The notes under the pieces: generated by a model
What the model saw: the letters and a program-made list of their open reading frames with translations, nothing else
Told to the model about the DNA's origin: nothing
Databases searched by the model: none
From: Streptococcus troglodytae
Lineage (GTDB): Bacteria > Bacillota > Bacilli > Lactobacillales > Streptococcaceae
Direction of reading: 5' to 3'
NCBI RefSeq assembly: GCF_002355215.1
Contig: NZ_AP014612.1
Location: 1,922,001 to 1,986,000, forward strand
Length of the DNA stretch: 64,000 nt
In this document: positions 9,988 through 22,041 of the stretch, one piece after another
How positions within the stretch are numbered: the first letter of the stretch is position 1
How the letters are laid out: each line of letters opens with the position of its first letter
Program-made: the position numbers and the translations under genes

Positions 9988-12900
9988 TTATTTCTCCTTT
10001 AATATATTCTCAATAAATTTTGATACTTCACTTGGAGTGACATAATCAAATAAATCAATCATGGTCATATCATTCTCTGAAAGTTCAAACTCTTTTAACA
10101 TCCTATAATATATTTCTGTAATTAAAACTGATGTCCCTCCAACTTCAAAAAAGTTATCATCTCCATTTATTTTAGTTCCTAGCACATCACTCCAAATATT
10201 TTTGACACTTGCTAAAACAGTTGTTTCCTCGTCAACAACAAAGGGAACTGATTTTTGTTGCTCTGGTGTTTTCTTTACATTTACTGGAGGTAATTTTGAA
10301 CTATCTATCTTCCCGCTGGTATTAAGTGGAAATTCTTCAACCTCTATAAAAAATGATGGGACCATATAATCTGGTAATTTTGTTTTAATTTCTTTTCGTA
10401 TGAGATCTGCCTCTATCTTTCCATATGAGGACAGTCTATAATAACCAACTAATCTTCTATCTCCAGCAGCAAAATCTTGAGCCATGACATAAGATTCTTC
10501 ACAACTTTGACAACTATTAATGGCACTTTCAATCTCGCCTAATTCTATTCTGTGTCCACTGACTTGTACCTGTTTATCAATTCTGCTAATATATTGTAAC
10601 TCTCCATTTAATAATACTTTAACTAAATCACCTGTTTTAAATGAATTTGTCTTTTTATCAAATACTTCTTTGGTTTTTACTTCATTCTTATAATAGCCTT
10701 TTGATACAGCTGGACCAGAAATAATTAGTTCTCCTTCAAATCCTGGTAACACCATCTTATTATTTTTATTTTTAACATAAACTAAAGTATTATCAATGGA
10801 TTTCCCAATATTATTTCTTTTTTTATTATCCACATCATATTGCGAAATTTGATGGGCTGTCGAAATAATCGTTGTTTCTGTTAAACCATAAAGATTAAAT
10901 ACTTTTGGGTGCTTATAGCCGTACTTATCAAACCATAAAGATAAATCTGCAAATTTAACATCTTCCCCACCAATGAAGATATATTCTAAAGATTCAATGA
11001 AATTATCTAGAGATGTATCAACCTTTTGTAAAGATAAAAAGGCTGATGGAGTTTGTGTTAGAATATTAATATCATTCTCAATTAAAAGGTTACGAAAACG
11101 ATCAGGAAATTTTCTGATATTTGTAGGAACAATATTTAATGTTCCTCCTGAAGTGACAGGTGCCATAATTTCAAAAATAGAGTAATCAAACCCATATGAA
11201 TGGAATAGAATCCAGTTTTTCCCAAAAGGATTCTTTAATTTCTTTTTGCAGTCACTCATTAAAGTAAATAAGGAACTATGTTTAACTTCAACACCCTTGG
11301 GTACTCCCGTTGAACCAGATGTAAAAATAATATAAGCAACCTCATTATTTTTAATAGAGGCTTCTGTTATATTAGTGTAGTGTTCAATATCTTCTAATAA
11401 ATCGTCTATATTTAAGTTTGCTTGCCTATTAAAAATAGGACTGTTGTAATCTGTTAAGACCAAAAAATTATCTAATTGCTCTAATATGACAGTTTTCCGC
11501 TGTTCAGGCATATTCTTATCTAATGGCACATAAATTTTCCCAGATTTAAATACTCCTAAAATAATGGCAATTAAGCGAGAATCTGATTCCATTGATACTA
11601 CGATTTTTTCTAAATCAATCGTCCTCAGTTTGTTTGCTATTTTGGTAGATAAAACGTCAAGTTCTTTATAAGTGAGTTCAGTTTCTTTATATCTAACAGC
11701 AAGAGAGTCAGGATGTAAAGTGCATTCATCATGAAATAGTTCAAGTACAGACCGATTAATATCTTCTGGTAAGATAGCTTCTATTTTATCATTCTCTAAT
11801 GCAATCAATTCATTTTTCAGTTCTTTTCCCATCGCAAAATCATCTTGAATACTTTTAGTTAGAGAGTCCATACTTAAAAGAATATCTTTAAAATATCGAC
11901 CAATAAAGTAAGGGCTATACTGGCCACTGGTTTGAATATGAACAATAACTTTATCATTACTATTTTCAAACTCCATTGCTAAAGGAAACATTGGGCTTGT
12001 CTGTTCAACTATAATATTTTCACAAGCTATATGATCAAAATCAAAATTAACTTCATATTTATAGAGAGTCACTGAATTATTCATAAATTTATAGTTTTCT
12101 CTACTGTCAACTAACTCTTTTAAATGAGATTGAAGATCAAAAGACTGAAATCTTAAAAGATTATGCAAATTAAAGCTAACATCTTGTAATAAGTCATGAA
12201 GCTGTTCCGATTCTCCGACATTAATAATCAATGGAAGATTATTAACAAAGCAACCATGAGAATGCCTTTCTTCAGGATGTCTATTAGCAAGCGGAATGCC
12301 AATTGTTACAATTTGTTGTGATGTTATACTAGAAAGTAAGATAGTATAGGCAGTAAGTAATACCTCAAATTCTGTTTTCTTAGACAAATTCATTAGCTTT
12401 GTAACAACATTTCGGGAAACAGTTATATCAATGTTTCTTCTATTAGATGTATGTTCGATTGTCAAAGAAGGCTGTTCTAATGAACTTATTAACGGTAACC
12501 TTGAACTAAAGTAATCCTTAGCTCGTTGTTCCCGTTTTTCACTTATTTTATTAACAGAAAGTGGTTTCTTTTCCTCAAGTAAGGTAGTTACCTTATTATT
12601 ATATCTATCACTAATTTCATTTATTATTTCATAGGCACTATAAATATCACAAATCAAATGACTCACATTAATAAAAAGAAAATATTCTTCAGAAAAATCA
12701 CGAGTATTAATAAAAATAATAGCTTGCTGTAATGGCCAAACGCTATTGTTGAATGGAGTATTAGCATATATTTTTGCTTGTTCCATAACAGCAATTTCAA
12801 ATTCTTCATCAGTAGGATAAGTCATTTCGATTATTTTGGGTCTAAATTTTGTATTACTATCATATACTAATTCACCATCTTTCAAAAAAGAATGGTAGAC

Positions 12901-13062
12901 AGCATGATTATTGAATGTATTCATCAGCGAAGCATATAATTTATTAACTTTTACTTGACCTGTCAGTTTCCAAAGATAAGGTAAATTGTAAGAAGCATTA
13001 TCAGGCTGTAGTTGCTGATTCAAAATAATTGATTGTTGTAAACTAGATAGTTCTTTATTCAT
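9988..13062 (-). CDS. Nonribosomal peptide synthetase C-A-T, tetramic-acid type
   Basis: 1024-aa synthetase. The condensation domain (about 1-430) has an altered core, SHLICDI (H135, D139), in place of HHxxxDG; the catalytic second His is kept. In reutericyclin-type pathways this domain puts an unsaturated fatty acyl group on the amino acid. The adenylation domain (about 440-930) shows FTSGSTGVPKGVEVKHSS, FNLYGLTETT, SGPAVSKGYYKN, FKTGDLVK and the closing NTSGKIDSSKLP lysine. The carrier domain has S978 in GGTS. Leucine is the known substrate in the pathway, but I did not decode the pocket. No epimerase domain is visible. Confidence 0.9.
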   Translation of the reverse strand: MNKELSSLQQSIILNQQLQPDNASYNLPYLWKLTGQVKVNKLYASLMNTFNNHAVYHSFLKDGELVYDSNTKFRPKIIEMTYPTDEEFEIAVMEQAKIYANTPFNNSVWPLQQAIIFINTRDFSEEYFLFINVSHLICDIYSAYEIINEISDRYNNKVTTLLEEKKPLSVNKISEKREQRAKDYFSSRLPLISSLEQPSLTIEHTSNRRNIDITVSRNVVTKLMNLSKKTEFEVLLTAYTILLSSITSQQIVTIGIPLANRHPEERHSHGCFVNNLPLIINVGESEQLHDLLQDVSFNLHNLLRFQSFDLQSHLKELVDSRENYKFMNNSVTLYKYEVNFDFDHIACENIIVEQTSPMFPLAMEFENSNDKVIVHIQTSGQYSPYFIGRYFKDILLSMDSLTKSIQDDFAMGKELKNELIALENDKIEAILPEDINRSVLELFHDECTLHPDSLAVRYKETELTYKELDVLSTKIANKLRTIDLEKIVVSMESDSRLIAIILGVFKSGKIYVPLDKNMPEQRKTVILEQLDNFLVLTDYNSPIFNRQANLNIDDLLEDIEHYTNITEASIKNNEVAYIIFTSGSTGVPKGVEVKHSSLFTLMSDCKKKLKNPFGKNWILFHSYGFDYSIFEIMAPVTSGGTLNIVPTNIRKFPDRFRNLLIENDINILTQTPSAFLSLQKVDTSLDNFIESLEYIFIGGEDVKFADLSLWFDKYGYKHPKVFNLYGLTETTIISTAHQISQYDVDNKKRNNIGKSIDNTLVYVKNKNNKMVLPGFEGELIISGPAVSKGYYKNEVKTKEVFDKKTNSFKTGDLVKVLLNGELQYISRIDKQVQVSGHRIELGEIESAINSCQSCEESYVMAQDFAAGDRRLVGYYRLSSYGKIEADLIRKEIKTKLPDYMVPSFFIEVEEFPLNTSGKIDSSKLPPVNVKKTPEQQKSVPFVVDEETTVLASVKNIWSDVLGTKINGDDNFFEVGGTSVLITEIYYRMLKEFELSENDMTMIDLFDYVTPSEVSKFIENILKEK

Positions 13063-13068
13063 TCTTAT

Positions 13069-15841
<2,773 letters not shown>

Positions 15842-15860
15842 TTATTATTAAAAAATTACT

Positions 15861-15927
15861 TTAATAACATTATTAGACTATCAAGTTTTTTCAAAAAACA
15901 CTATAACAAATGTTAGTAATCTGTCTA
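15861..15927 (-). promoter_or_regulatory. Probable promoter and operator of the biosynthetic operon
   Basis: Minus-strand TAGACA (15927-15922), 16 bases, TATAGT (15905-15900). Downstream in the leader is a dyad TAATAA-TG-TTATTA (15875-15862) that matches 13 of 14 bases with the sequence beside the TetR/exporter promoter. A TetR protein bound here could act as a roadblock. The region is AT-rich, so chance similarity is possible. Confidence 0.45.
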
Positions 15928-16349
15928 AATAATGATCCAAAAAATCAAGTAATTCAATTGATAATTATTGAAACTATGTAAAAAAATACTAAAGTCTTCT
16001 CTTTTACAGATAGCAGAGGGGCCTATTTTGACATGCAAAAAGAGGCCAAGGATAGAAGTCCTGCCTCTTTTCAAATATATTAGGCACAGCAATTGGTGCA
16101 CTAGTTTCAGTAGTAGGAAGAGTTGAAAACTCTGAAAGAGATCTTCTGGAATACCGTCAGCAGATTGAAGAAGAACTTAAAAAATCCTTCTACCTCCTTT
16201 TAAAAAACTGCAAACAGCCATAAACAACAATAAGAGCTTGGGACTATTTTTGTACCAAGCTCCTGTACTTTATTTTACTCTTTTAGGGGTAATTGCACCG
16301 CAATCCTGTGGGACTATCTATCCCACTTCTCTTTTATTAGTTGGTTTAG
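15928..16349. other. Gene-poor junction between the accessory cluster and tsf, with hairpins and a coding relic
   Basis: No complete gene. A hairpin AAAAGAGGC / GCCTCTTTT spans 16037-16071. From about 16071 to 16223 the plus strand reads a coding-like tail (GTAIGALVSVVGRVENSERD, then an acidic helix) with no start codon, probably the end of a lost gene. The rest is AT-rich with minus-strand hairpins beyond tsf. This is the likely right edge of the inserted cluster. Confidence 0.4.
16235..16326 (-). terminator. Hairpins downstream of tsf
   Basis: Two stems lie beyond the tsf stop: GTGGGA / TCCCAC (16308-16326) and AGCTTGG / CCAAGCT (16235-16261), the second followed on the minus strand by a T-rich stretch. 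One of them probably ends the rpsB-tsf transcript. Confidence 0.45.
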
Positions 16350-17396
16350 TTAGTTATTTAAAGCGGCTGCCATTGTAGCGGCAACTTCATTTTCAAAATC
16401 GTTAGCTGCTTTTTCAATACCTTCGCCGACCTCAAAACGAACAAAGCTAATCACTTTCCCATTTACGGACTCCATATAAGCTTCAACGGTCTTACTGTCA
16501 TCCATAATGTAAACTTGTGATAATAAAGTATATTGCTGGTCAACCTTCGTATTGTCCAAGAAGAAGCGAGCCATTTTACCAGGAATGATTTTATCCCAAA
16601 TCTTTTCAGGTTTGCCTTCAGCTTTAAGCTCTGCCTTGATATCTTCTTCAGCTTGAGCAATGACTTCATCAGTTAATTGACCTTTTGAACCGTATTTAAG
16701 AAGCGGAAGAGCTGGTTTATTAACCATAGCACGGCTTTCATTATCTTGTTCAATTTTATGGTTCATTTGAGCCAATTCATCATGAATAAATTCTTCGCTC
16801 AATTCTTTGTATGAAAGAACAGTTGGGTTCATTGCAGCAACATGCATGGCAAGTTGTTTGGCAAGAGCTTCATCCGTATTTTCACCTTCAAGAACTGTGA
16901 TAACGCCAATCTTACCACCATTATGCTGGTAGGCACCGAAAACTTGATTATCAGCTTTCTCAACAAGAGCAAAACGGCGGAAAGAAATTTTTTCTCCAAT
17001 GGTTGCTGTTGCATTGACATAAGCAGCCTCTAAAGTATCTCCAGCTGCTGTTTTTAAAGCAAGAGCTTCCTCATTGTTAGCAGGTTTACCTTCAGCGATG
17101 ACTTTAGCTGTTTCATTAACCAAGTCAACAAATTGAGCATTTTTAGCAACAAAATCTGTTTCGGCATTAACTTCTACAATAGCAGCAACATTGCCATCAA
17201 CATAAACACCTGTTAAACCTTCAGCGGCAACACGATCAGCTTTTTTAGCTGCTTTGGCCATACCCTTTTCGCGAAGAAGTTCAACTGCTTTTTCCATATC
17301 GCCTTCAACTTCAACCAAGGCTTTTTTGGCGTCCATGACACCAGCACTAGTTTTTTCACGCAATTCCTTAACAAGAGCTGCAGTAATATTTGCCAT
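16350..17396 (-). CDS. tsf: Elongation factor Ts
   Basis: GDP/GTP exchange factor for EF-Tu. The 348 aa open with the conserved [29 protein letters not shown] and contain the TDFVAKN motif (about residue 80), characteristic of EF-Ts. Length fits streptococcal EF-Ts. It follows rpsB by 66 bases, the conserved bacterial pair, and AATTTGGAGGAAT precedes the start. Confidence 0.97.
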   Translation of the reverse strand: MANITAALVKELREKTSAGVMDAKKALVEVEGDMEKAVELLREKGMAKAAKKADRVAAEGLTGVYVDGNVAAIVEVNAETDFVAKNAQFVDLVNETAKVIAEGKPANNEEALALKTAAGDTLEAAYVNATATIGEKISFRRFALVEKADNQVFGAYQHNGGKIGVITVLEGENTDEALAKQLAMHVAAMNPTVLSYKELSEEFIHDELAQMNHKIEQDNESRAMVNKPALPLLKYGSKGQLTDEVIAQAEEDIKAELKAEGKPEKIWDKIIPGKMARFFLDNTKVDQQYTLLSQVYIMDDSKTVEAYMESVNGKVISFVRFEVGEGIEKAANDFENEVAATMAAALNN

Positions 17397-17462
17397 GATA
17401 ATTCCTCCAAATTTTAATAAAAAGGGAGGGCTTGGCCCTGCCCTTTAGAATTTTTTCAATCA

Positions 17463-18248
17463 TTAATTTTCGTTTGCGCCTTCAACAACTTCAACAATTT
17501 CTTCGATTGAATCTGCCTGTGTTTCTCCAGCTGCAAGTTCTGCTTCAACAGCTTCAACGCTGTCTTCACCTTGACGACCTTCAATCACAGCATCAGCCAA
17601 TTTGCTGGTAATCAATTTAACGGCACGGATCGCATCGTCATTTGCTGGGATGATAACATCAATATCATCTGGATCAGCATTAGTATCGACCATAGCGACA
17701 ACTGGAATACCAAGTTTCTTAGCTTCTTTAACTGCAATTTGTTCTTTGTGCGGGTCAACGATGTAGATAATATCTGGAATACGAGGCATATCTTCGATAC
17801 CACCCAAGAATTTTTCAAGACGTGCACGTTGCTTGTTAAGAAGAGCAACTTCTTTCTTAGGAAGAACATCAAAAATACCATCAACTTCCATTTGTTTGAT
17901 TTCTTTCAAACGTGCGATACGTTTTTGAATCGTATCCCAGTTTGTCAAAGTTCCACCCAACCAGCGGTGGTTGATATAGTATTGACCAGCACGTTCTGCC
18001 TCTTCTTTAATCGCTTCAGAAGCTTGTTTTTTCGTACCAACAAACAAGATAACGGCATCATTTGCTGCAGCATCACGAACGAAGTCATAAGCTTGATCAG
18101 CTAATTTTACAGTTTGTTGAAGATCAATAACGTGAATTCCGTTACGTTCTGTAAAGATGTACTTAGCCATCTTTGGGTTCCAACGACGCGTTTGGTGACC
18201 GAAGTGCACACCAGCCTCGAGGAGTTGTTTCATTGAAATAACTGCCAT
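17463..18248 (-). CDS. rpsB: 30S ribosomal protein S2
   Basis: Small-subunit protein of 261 aa opening [27 protein letters not shown], with the S2 signature [19 protein letters not shown]. The C-terminus is acidic (about residues 225-261), as in streptococci. AAAAGGAGAAA precedes the ATG. First gene of the rpsB-tsf operon with a leader of about 110 bases. Confidence 0.97.
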   Translation of the reverse strand: MAVISMKQLLEAGVHFGHQTRRWNPKMAKYIFTERNGIHVIDLQQTVKLADQAYDFVRDAAANDAVILFVGTKKQASEAIKEEAERAGQYYINHRWLGGTLTNWDTIQKRIARLKEIKQMEVDGIFDVLPKKEVALLNKQRARLEKFLGGIEDMPRIPDIIYIVDPHKEQIAVKEAKKLGIPVVAMVDTNADPDDIDVIIPANDDAIRAVKLITSKLADAVIEGRQGEDSVEAVEAELAAGETQADSIEEIVEVVEGANEN

Positions 18249-18367
18249 GAGTATTTCTCCTTTTATGTTTTTTTGCCTCTCTCAGACTTCGACTTGCAAT
18301 CTAACCTAAAAGGCAACAAGATCACAATTCATCTAAGATGAGTATTTGCTGCTTACACAGCTCTATT

Positions 18368-18395
18368 AGCATAACAAAAAATGGGATTTTGACAA
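18368..18395 (-). promoter_or_regulatory. rpsB-tsf promoter
   Basis: Minus-strand TTGTCA (18395-18390), 16 bases, TATGCT (18373-18368). The leader to the rpsB ATG is about 110 bases and contains short complementary segments, so it may hold an autoregulatory S2-binding structure; I cannot define one. Confidence 0.55.
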
Positions 18396-18436
18396 GTCCG
18401 TTTGTTATTACTGCATACAGATTAAATACTTTTTTA

Positions 18437-20278
18437 TTAGCTTATTTTTCGCTTTAGACTTTCATCAACATACTGTCTGATTTTCTTCGAACATAGGATG
18501 ATAGTTTCTCCTATTTTAGATAAAACCATCCATAATTGCTGTCGAACCTTCCTAGGAAGCCATGCTAGAATTTCTATAGTGTATCCAATACACTGTACAA
18601 ATGTCTTTTTGTAGGCTATTTGAACATGTCCTGAATGTGATACAGAAATTGCAGCAAAACCATTATATAAGGCTTTTTCTGTCACCTTAGGTTTTTTGGC
18701 CTTAGAATATTGAGCTAGCTCTTCTTTCGATAATTTTTGATAGATTATTTTAGGCTGTGTTCCGACAGCATCGTCTCTATAGTACGCTTTATAACCCTTA
18801 TACCAAATTCTCGGTACAACAATTGTCTGAGGTTGATTGCTTTTAAGCGAAACATCAAATTCTAAATCATTATATTTTTGTCGAACATTCTCAATAGCTA
18901 CCTCCTGCTGATTATAAATAAACTGATTGAGGCTTAAACCATTTCGCATATCATCATGATTGACAGAAAGGTTGAGATATTCATCTCCACTAGTATCATA
19001 AGATAGCTGAAGCGGATTTTCAAATGCCTTTACAGCAAAGGTATTGGTGTTTTTTAAATATTCTATACTTTCTCGATGTTCTTCATAACTATATTTATAA
19101 GGCTGTGTTACTATATAATAACCAAATTGAAAGATACAGATTGAAATAACAAGGTATTTATTAAAAGAAATACACGCTGCCATCAAGACGTATATTGGAA
19201 GAAAATACACCAATCTATTTGTATATTGAAAAACACCCAAAAAACTGTACTTTAATATTTTCCACGGAATTAATGCTGTGGTTGAGAAAAGCAATAAGAG
19301 TGACATCAAAATAAGCTTTCGAGAAACGCTTTTTATCCAAAAACTAGATACCAATCCTATAACAATAATAACTATGGCAATTGGAAATTGATAGTTGATA
19401 ATAGCATCTTCAACACTATTTGGAAGCATTAAAATCTTAGCTGGAAATGGAAAATCTCTTATTATCCAAGATACAAAAAAAGTTTGAGATTGAGTTTGCT
19501 CTACATATTGAAAAATATAGCCACTAGTCATAATAAGACCTATAACTAAAGACAGGGAGAATGAAAAAAGTTTTTGTCGTGTTAGCTGGTTACTATTTAA
19601 CAATACAAATATAGCAGAAGTAATTCCTAGTACTATTGTTGATATCACATGTGTTTGAATGAGCAAAGATATAACTGCCGCTAGCAACATAGGATTGTAG
19701 CGTTCACTATATATGACCCTATACAGGCTATAAAATAATAATGGTATCAAAGGAATAACAGCCACCATCCCATAGCCAAAAAATGGTATGGTAATAGGCA
19801 GTATCAAGGCAAAAATAAAGGCTCGCTTTCTACTTTTACTCATCTGATATAAGGAATAAAAACCTGTCAGAGAGGAACCGTAGATGAGCAGAAAAGCATA
19901 CACTGAGTATGCAAACGTGGCCGTTTTTGTTGCTAAAAATACAAGGGCCGGAATATAAAGCTGCCAATTTCCATAAAACATGGTTACAGCATAGCCAGAG
20001 TTATTAGCTACTACATAATTTAGATTAGGGAGCCAGTCTCCATTTTTTAGAGATTGAGCCAAGCCGACTATTCTAGACATATGAAACGAATAATCATACA
20101 TCCAGCTACCGCGGTTTATAGAAATATATGATATGTAAGTTATTATTATGGCATAGATTAAAAAAACAATACTATATGATAAATAACTGCTAAGCATTAA
20201 AGAATCGTCATCTGAATTTTTAATTTCTTTATTGCTTTTTAAATTATCTAAAAAACATAACCGAAAATCTTTTATCAT
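18437..20278 (-). CDS. Large polytopic membrane protein, GT-C-like, function unknown
   Basis: 613-aa protein with about ten to twelve hydrophobic segments in the first 400 residues and a soluble C-terminal region of about 200 residues. After the first helix it reads MYDYSFHMSRI, a D...H..R pattern like the first extracytoplasmic loop of GT-C membrane glycosyltransferases. The soluble part has a beta-rich look (VVPRIWYKGYKAYYRDD) as in YfhO-type proteins. No substrate can be named. It stands alone between rpsB and tRNA-Cys. Confidence 0.65.
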   Translation of the reverse strand: MIKDFRLCFLDNLKSNKEIKNSDDDSLMLSSYLSYSIVFLIYAIIITYISYISINRGSWMYDYSFHMSRIVGLAQSLKNGDWLPNLNYVVANNSGYAVTMFYGNWQLYIPALVFLATKTATFAYSVYAFLLIYGSSLTGFYSLYQMSKSRKRAFIFALILPITIPFFGYGMVAVIPLIPLLFYSLYRVIYSERYNPMLLAAVISLLIQTHVISTIVLGITSAIFVLLNSNQLTRQKLFSFSLSLVIGLIMTSGYIFQYVEQTQSQTFFVSWIIRDFPFPAKILMLPNSVEDAIINYQFPIAIVIIVIGLVSSFWIKSVSRKLILMSLLLLFSTTALIPWKILKYSFLGVFQYTNRLVYFLPIYVLMAACISFNKYLVISICIFQFGYYIVTQPYKYSYEEHRESIEYLKNTNTFAVKAFENPLQLSYDTSGDEYLNLSVNHDDMRNGLSLNQFIYNQQEVAIENVRQKYNDLEFDVSLKSNQPQTIVVPRIWYKGYKAYYRDDAVGTQPKIIYQKLSKEELAQYSKAKKPKVTEKALYNGFAAISVSHSGHVQIAYKKTFVQCIGYTIEILAWLPRKVRQQLWMVLSKIGETIILCSKKIRQYVDESLKRKIS

Positions 20279-20513
20279 TTTTCTCTATTAGATCGCTGGA
20301 ACACTCTCTTCATAACTTTATATTTTTATGCAGATGATTGCCAACTTTTCAATCAATGATTCCTTATCCGCACTTTGTTCAAGAATTAACTTCTAATATT
20401 ATAACATATTATAAAAATTAAAATGCTTATTTTCGATTTTATTTGGTTTTTTACCTGTATAATTATAACAGCATTTACCCTATCAGCAATTAGACGGTAA
20501 TGATAGGAAAAAC
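20279..20513. other. Intergenic stretch without a visible gene
   Basis: AT-rich spacer between the divergent membrane-protein gene and tRNA-Cys. It should hold the promoter of the minus-strand gene (TATAAT-like boxes near 20400). No coding frame or structured RNA was recognised. Confidence 0.4.
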
Positions 20514-20542
20514 TTGACCTGACTGATTTTTTAAGGTAAAAT
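20514..20542 (+). promoter_or_regulatory. Promoter of tRNA-Cys
   Basis: TTGACC (20514-20519), 17 bases, TAAAAT (20537-20542), with the tRNA starting 13 bases later. Confidence 0.7.
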
Positions 20543-20554
20543 AGGGAATGTTAT

Positions 20555-20625
20555 GGCGGTATAGCCAAGTGGTAAGGCACGGCTCTGCAAAAGCTTGATC
20601 GTCGGTTCAAATCCGTCTACCGCCT
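20555..20625 (+). tRNA. tRNA-Cys (anticodon GCA)
   Basis: 71-nt cloverleaf. Acceptor arms GGCGGTA / TACCGCC, D arm AGCC-AAGTGGTAAGGC, anticodon loop CTGCAAA giving GCA, T arm with GGTTCAAATCC, discriminator T. CCA is not encoded. A terminator follows at once. Confidence 0.95.
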
Positions 20626-20634
20626 TTTGTAAAC

Positions 20635-20664
20635 AATCTCCTAGTTCAACTAGGGGATTTTTTG
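20635..20664 (+). terminator. Terminator after tRNA-Cys
   Basis: Stem AATCTCCTAGTT / AACTAGGGGATT followed by T6. Confidence 0.85.
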
Positions 20665-20940
20665 TATCAAAATGAAATATTTTAAAATAATTGTTATTTT
20701 TGTCCTCAAACAGTAATCAAAATGATAAAATAAGTAATAGAAAGATGTTGCTGTAAACAAGCCTATTTTAAGCTCTACAGAATTCAAGATTATTTCTTTT
20801 ATTAGCGAACGGAATGAGCCTTAAAAGAAGATTTTCTTCAATTCTGTATAAAGACCTTTTAATACTATTGAAAAACATTGCTAACAATAACCTAGAAAAA
20901 ATGTCACATTTTAGGGATTGCTTATGGGGAGGAAAGATGA

Positions 20941-21897
20941 ATGAAAAAATTAACATATGGTGATCATATTAGGATTCTTAGCCCATCTCATTCTATTGAA
21001 AGTTTGGGTGGTTTTAATGCCAATTTATCAGCTAAGAGAAGACTTGAAAAGTTAGGCTTTACAGTTTCTTTTTCTAATAACTATATGGAAAATGATCTGC
21101 TCAATTCCAGTTCTATCGCCAGTCGTGTTTCTGATATCCATGACGCTTTCAGAGAAGAACATGTCAATGCCATTCTTTCAACAATCGGTGGTTTTAATGC
21201 CAATGAAATCCTACCTTATTTAGACTATGAGCTCATCATGGATCATCCTAAAATTATTTGTGGTTATTCAGATACAACGGCTCTTTTAAATGCGATTTAT
21301 GCCAAAACTGGAGTGGAAACTTATATGGGACCGTCTTACTCTAGTTTTAAGATGGAAGAAGGTCAGGACTATCAAAGCAGAATGTGGCTAAATGCCGTTA
21401 CTAGACACGTTTACAACTTAGTCCCTAGTGATAAATGGTCCAGCGACCCTTGGTACGATCCTAACCAACCACGTCATTTTATGCCTACAGAATGGAAAAT
21501 TTATAATAATGGCAAGGCTGAAGGGATAGCTATCGGCGGCCATTTAGCCACCTTTGGACTTCTACGTGGAACTGAATTTGCTCCTAATCCTGAAAATTAT
21601 ATCCTTTTCTTAGAGGGTTCTGAAGAAGAAAAGCCTACCGAAATTTCTCGTCATTTAGCCGCTGTCCTACAAACCTATCCTAATCCTCAAGCTGTGATGT
21701 TTGGACGTTTTCCAAAAGAGTGTCAAATGACCGAGAAAATTTGGCATTTCATCCTTGATAAACATCCTGTTCTAAAACAAATTCCAGTCATGTATGACCT
21801 TGATTTTGCTCATACACAGCCTTTGTTTACCTTTACTATTGGCGCTAAGGTCACTATTGATACCATTTCCAGAGCTATTCAATTTAAAACAACATAA
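20941..21897 (+). CDS. LD-carboxypeptidase / MccF-like S66 family peptidase
   Basis: 318-aa serine peptidase of the S66 family, whose members trim murein tetrapeptides (LdcA) or inactivate microcin-C-type compounds (MccF). The nucleophile Ser lies in ICGYSDTTALLNAIYAKTG (about residue 114), following STIGGFNANEILPYLDY. GGGGAGGAAAG precedes; another ATG at 20937 is out of frame. It has its own strong terminator. Length and C-terminal half resemble the MccF branch, so self-protection is possible but not shown. Confidence 0.85.
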   Translation: MKKLTYGDHIRILSPSHSIESLGGFNANLSAKRRLEKLGFTVSFSNNYMENDLLNSSSIASRVSDIHDAFREEHVNAILSTIGGFNANEILPYLDYELIMDHPKIICGYSDTTALLNAIYAKTGVETYMGPSYSSFKMEEGQDYQSRMWLNAVTRHVYNLVPSDKWSSDPWYDPNQPRHFMPTEWKIYNNGKAEGIAIGGHLATFGLLRGTEFAPNPENYILFLEGSEEEKPTEISRHLAAVLQTYPNPQAVMFGRFPKECQMTEKIWHFILDKHPVLKQIPVMYDLDFAHTQPLFTFTIGAKVTIDTISRAIQFKTT

Positions 21898-21948
21898 ATT
21901 GAGATTGAATTAGAACAAATTTTGTCTAATCGGTTATCTAGTCAATGA

Positions 21949-21981
21949 AAAAACGCTTGAAAATTTTAATTCAAGCGTTTT
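21949..21981. terminator. Bidirectional terminator between the LD-carboxypeptidase gene and pepO
   Basis: Stem AAAAACGCTTGAA / TTCAAGCGTTTT with A-rich and T-rich flanks, so it can serve both convergent genes. Confidence 0.85.
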
Positions 21982-22041
21982 GTTTTAGATTTTTTAATAT
22001 AATAAAGCGAGTTAACACATCATAAAATATAAACTAGATAT

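Noticed and set aside
17571-18104. Plus-strand frame of 177 codons opposite rpsB
   Set aside because: Shadow of the S2 coding sequence; no ribosome site, and Asn/Ile/Phe-rich as expected from an antisense reading.
20663-20940. Possible small RNA or leader upstream of the LD-carboxypeptidase gene
   Set aside because: Some complementarity (GAAGATTTTCTTC) is visible, but there is no convincing promoter-terminator pair or known fold.
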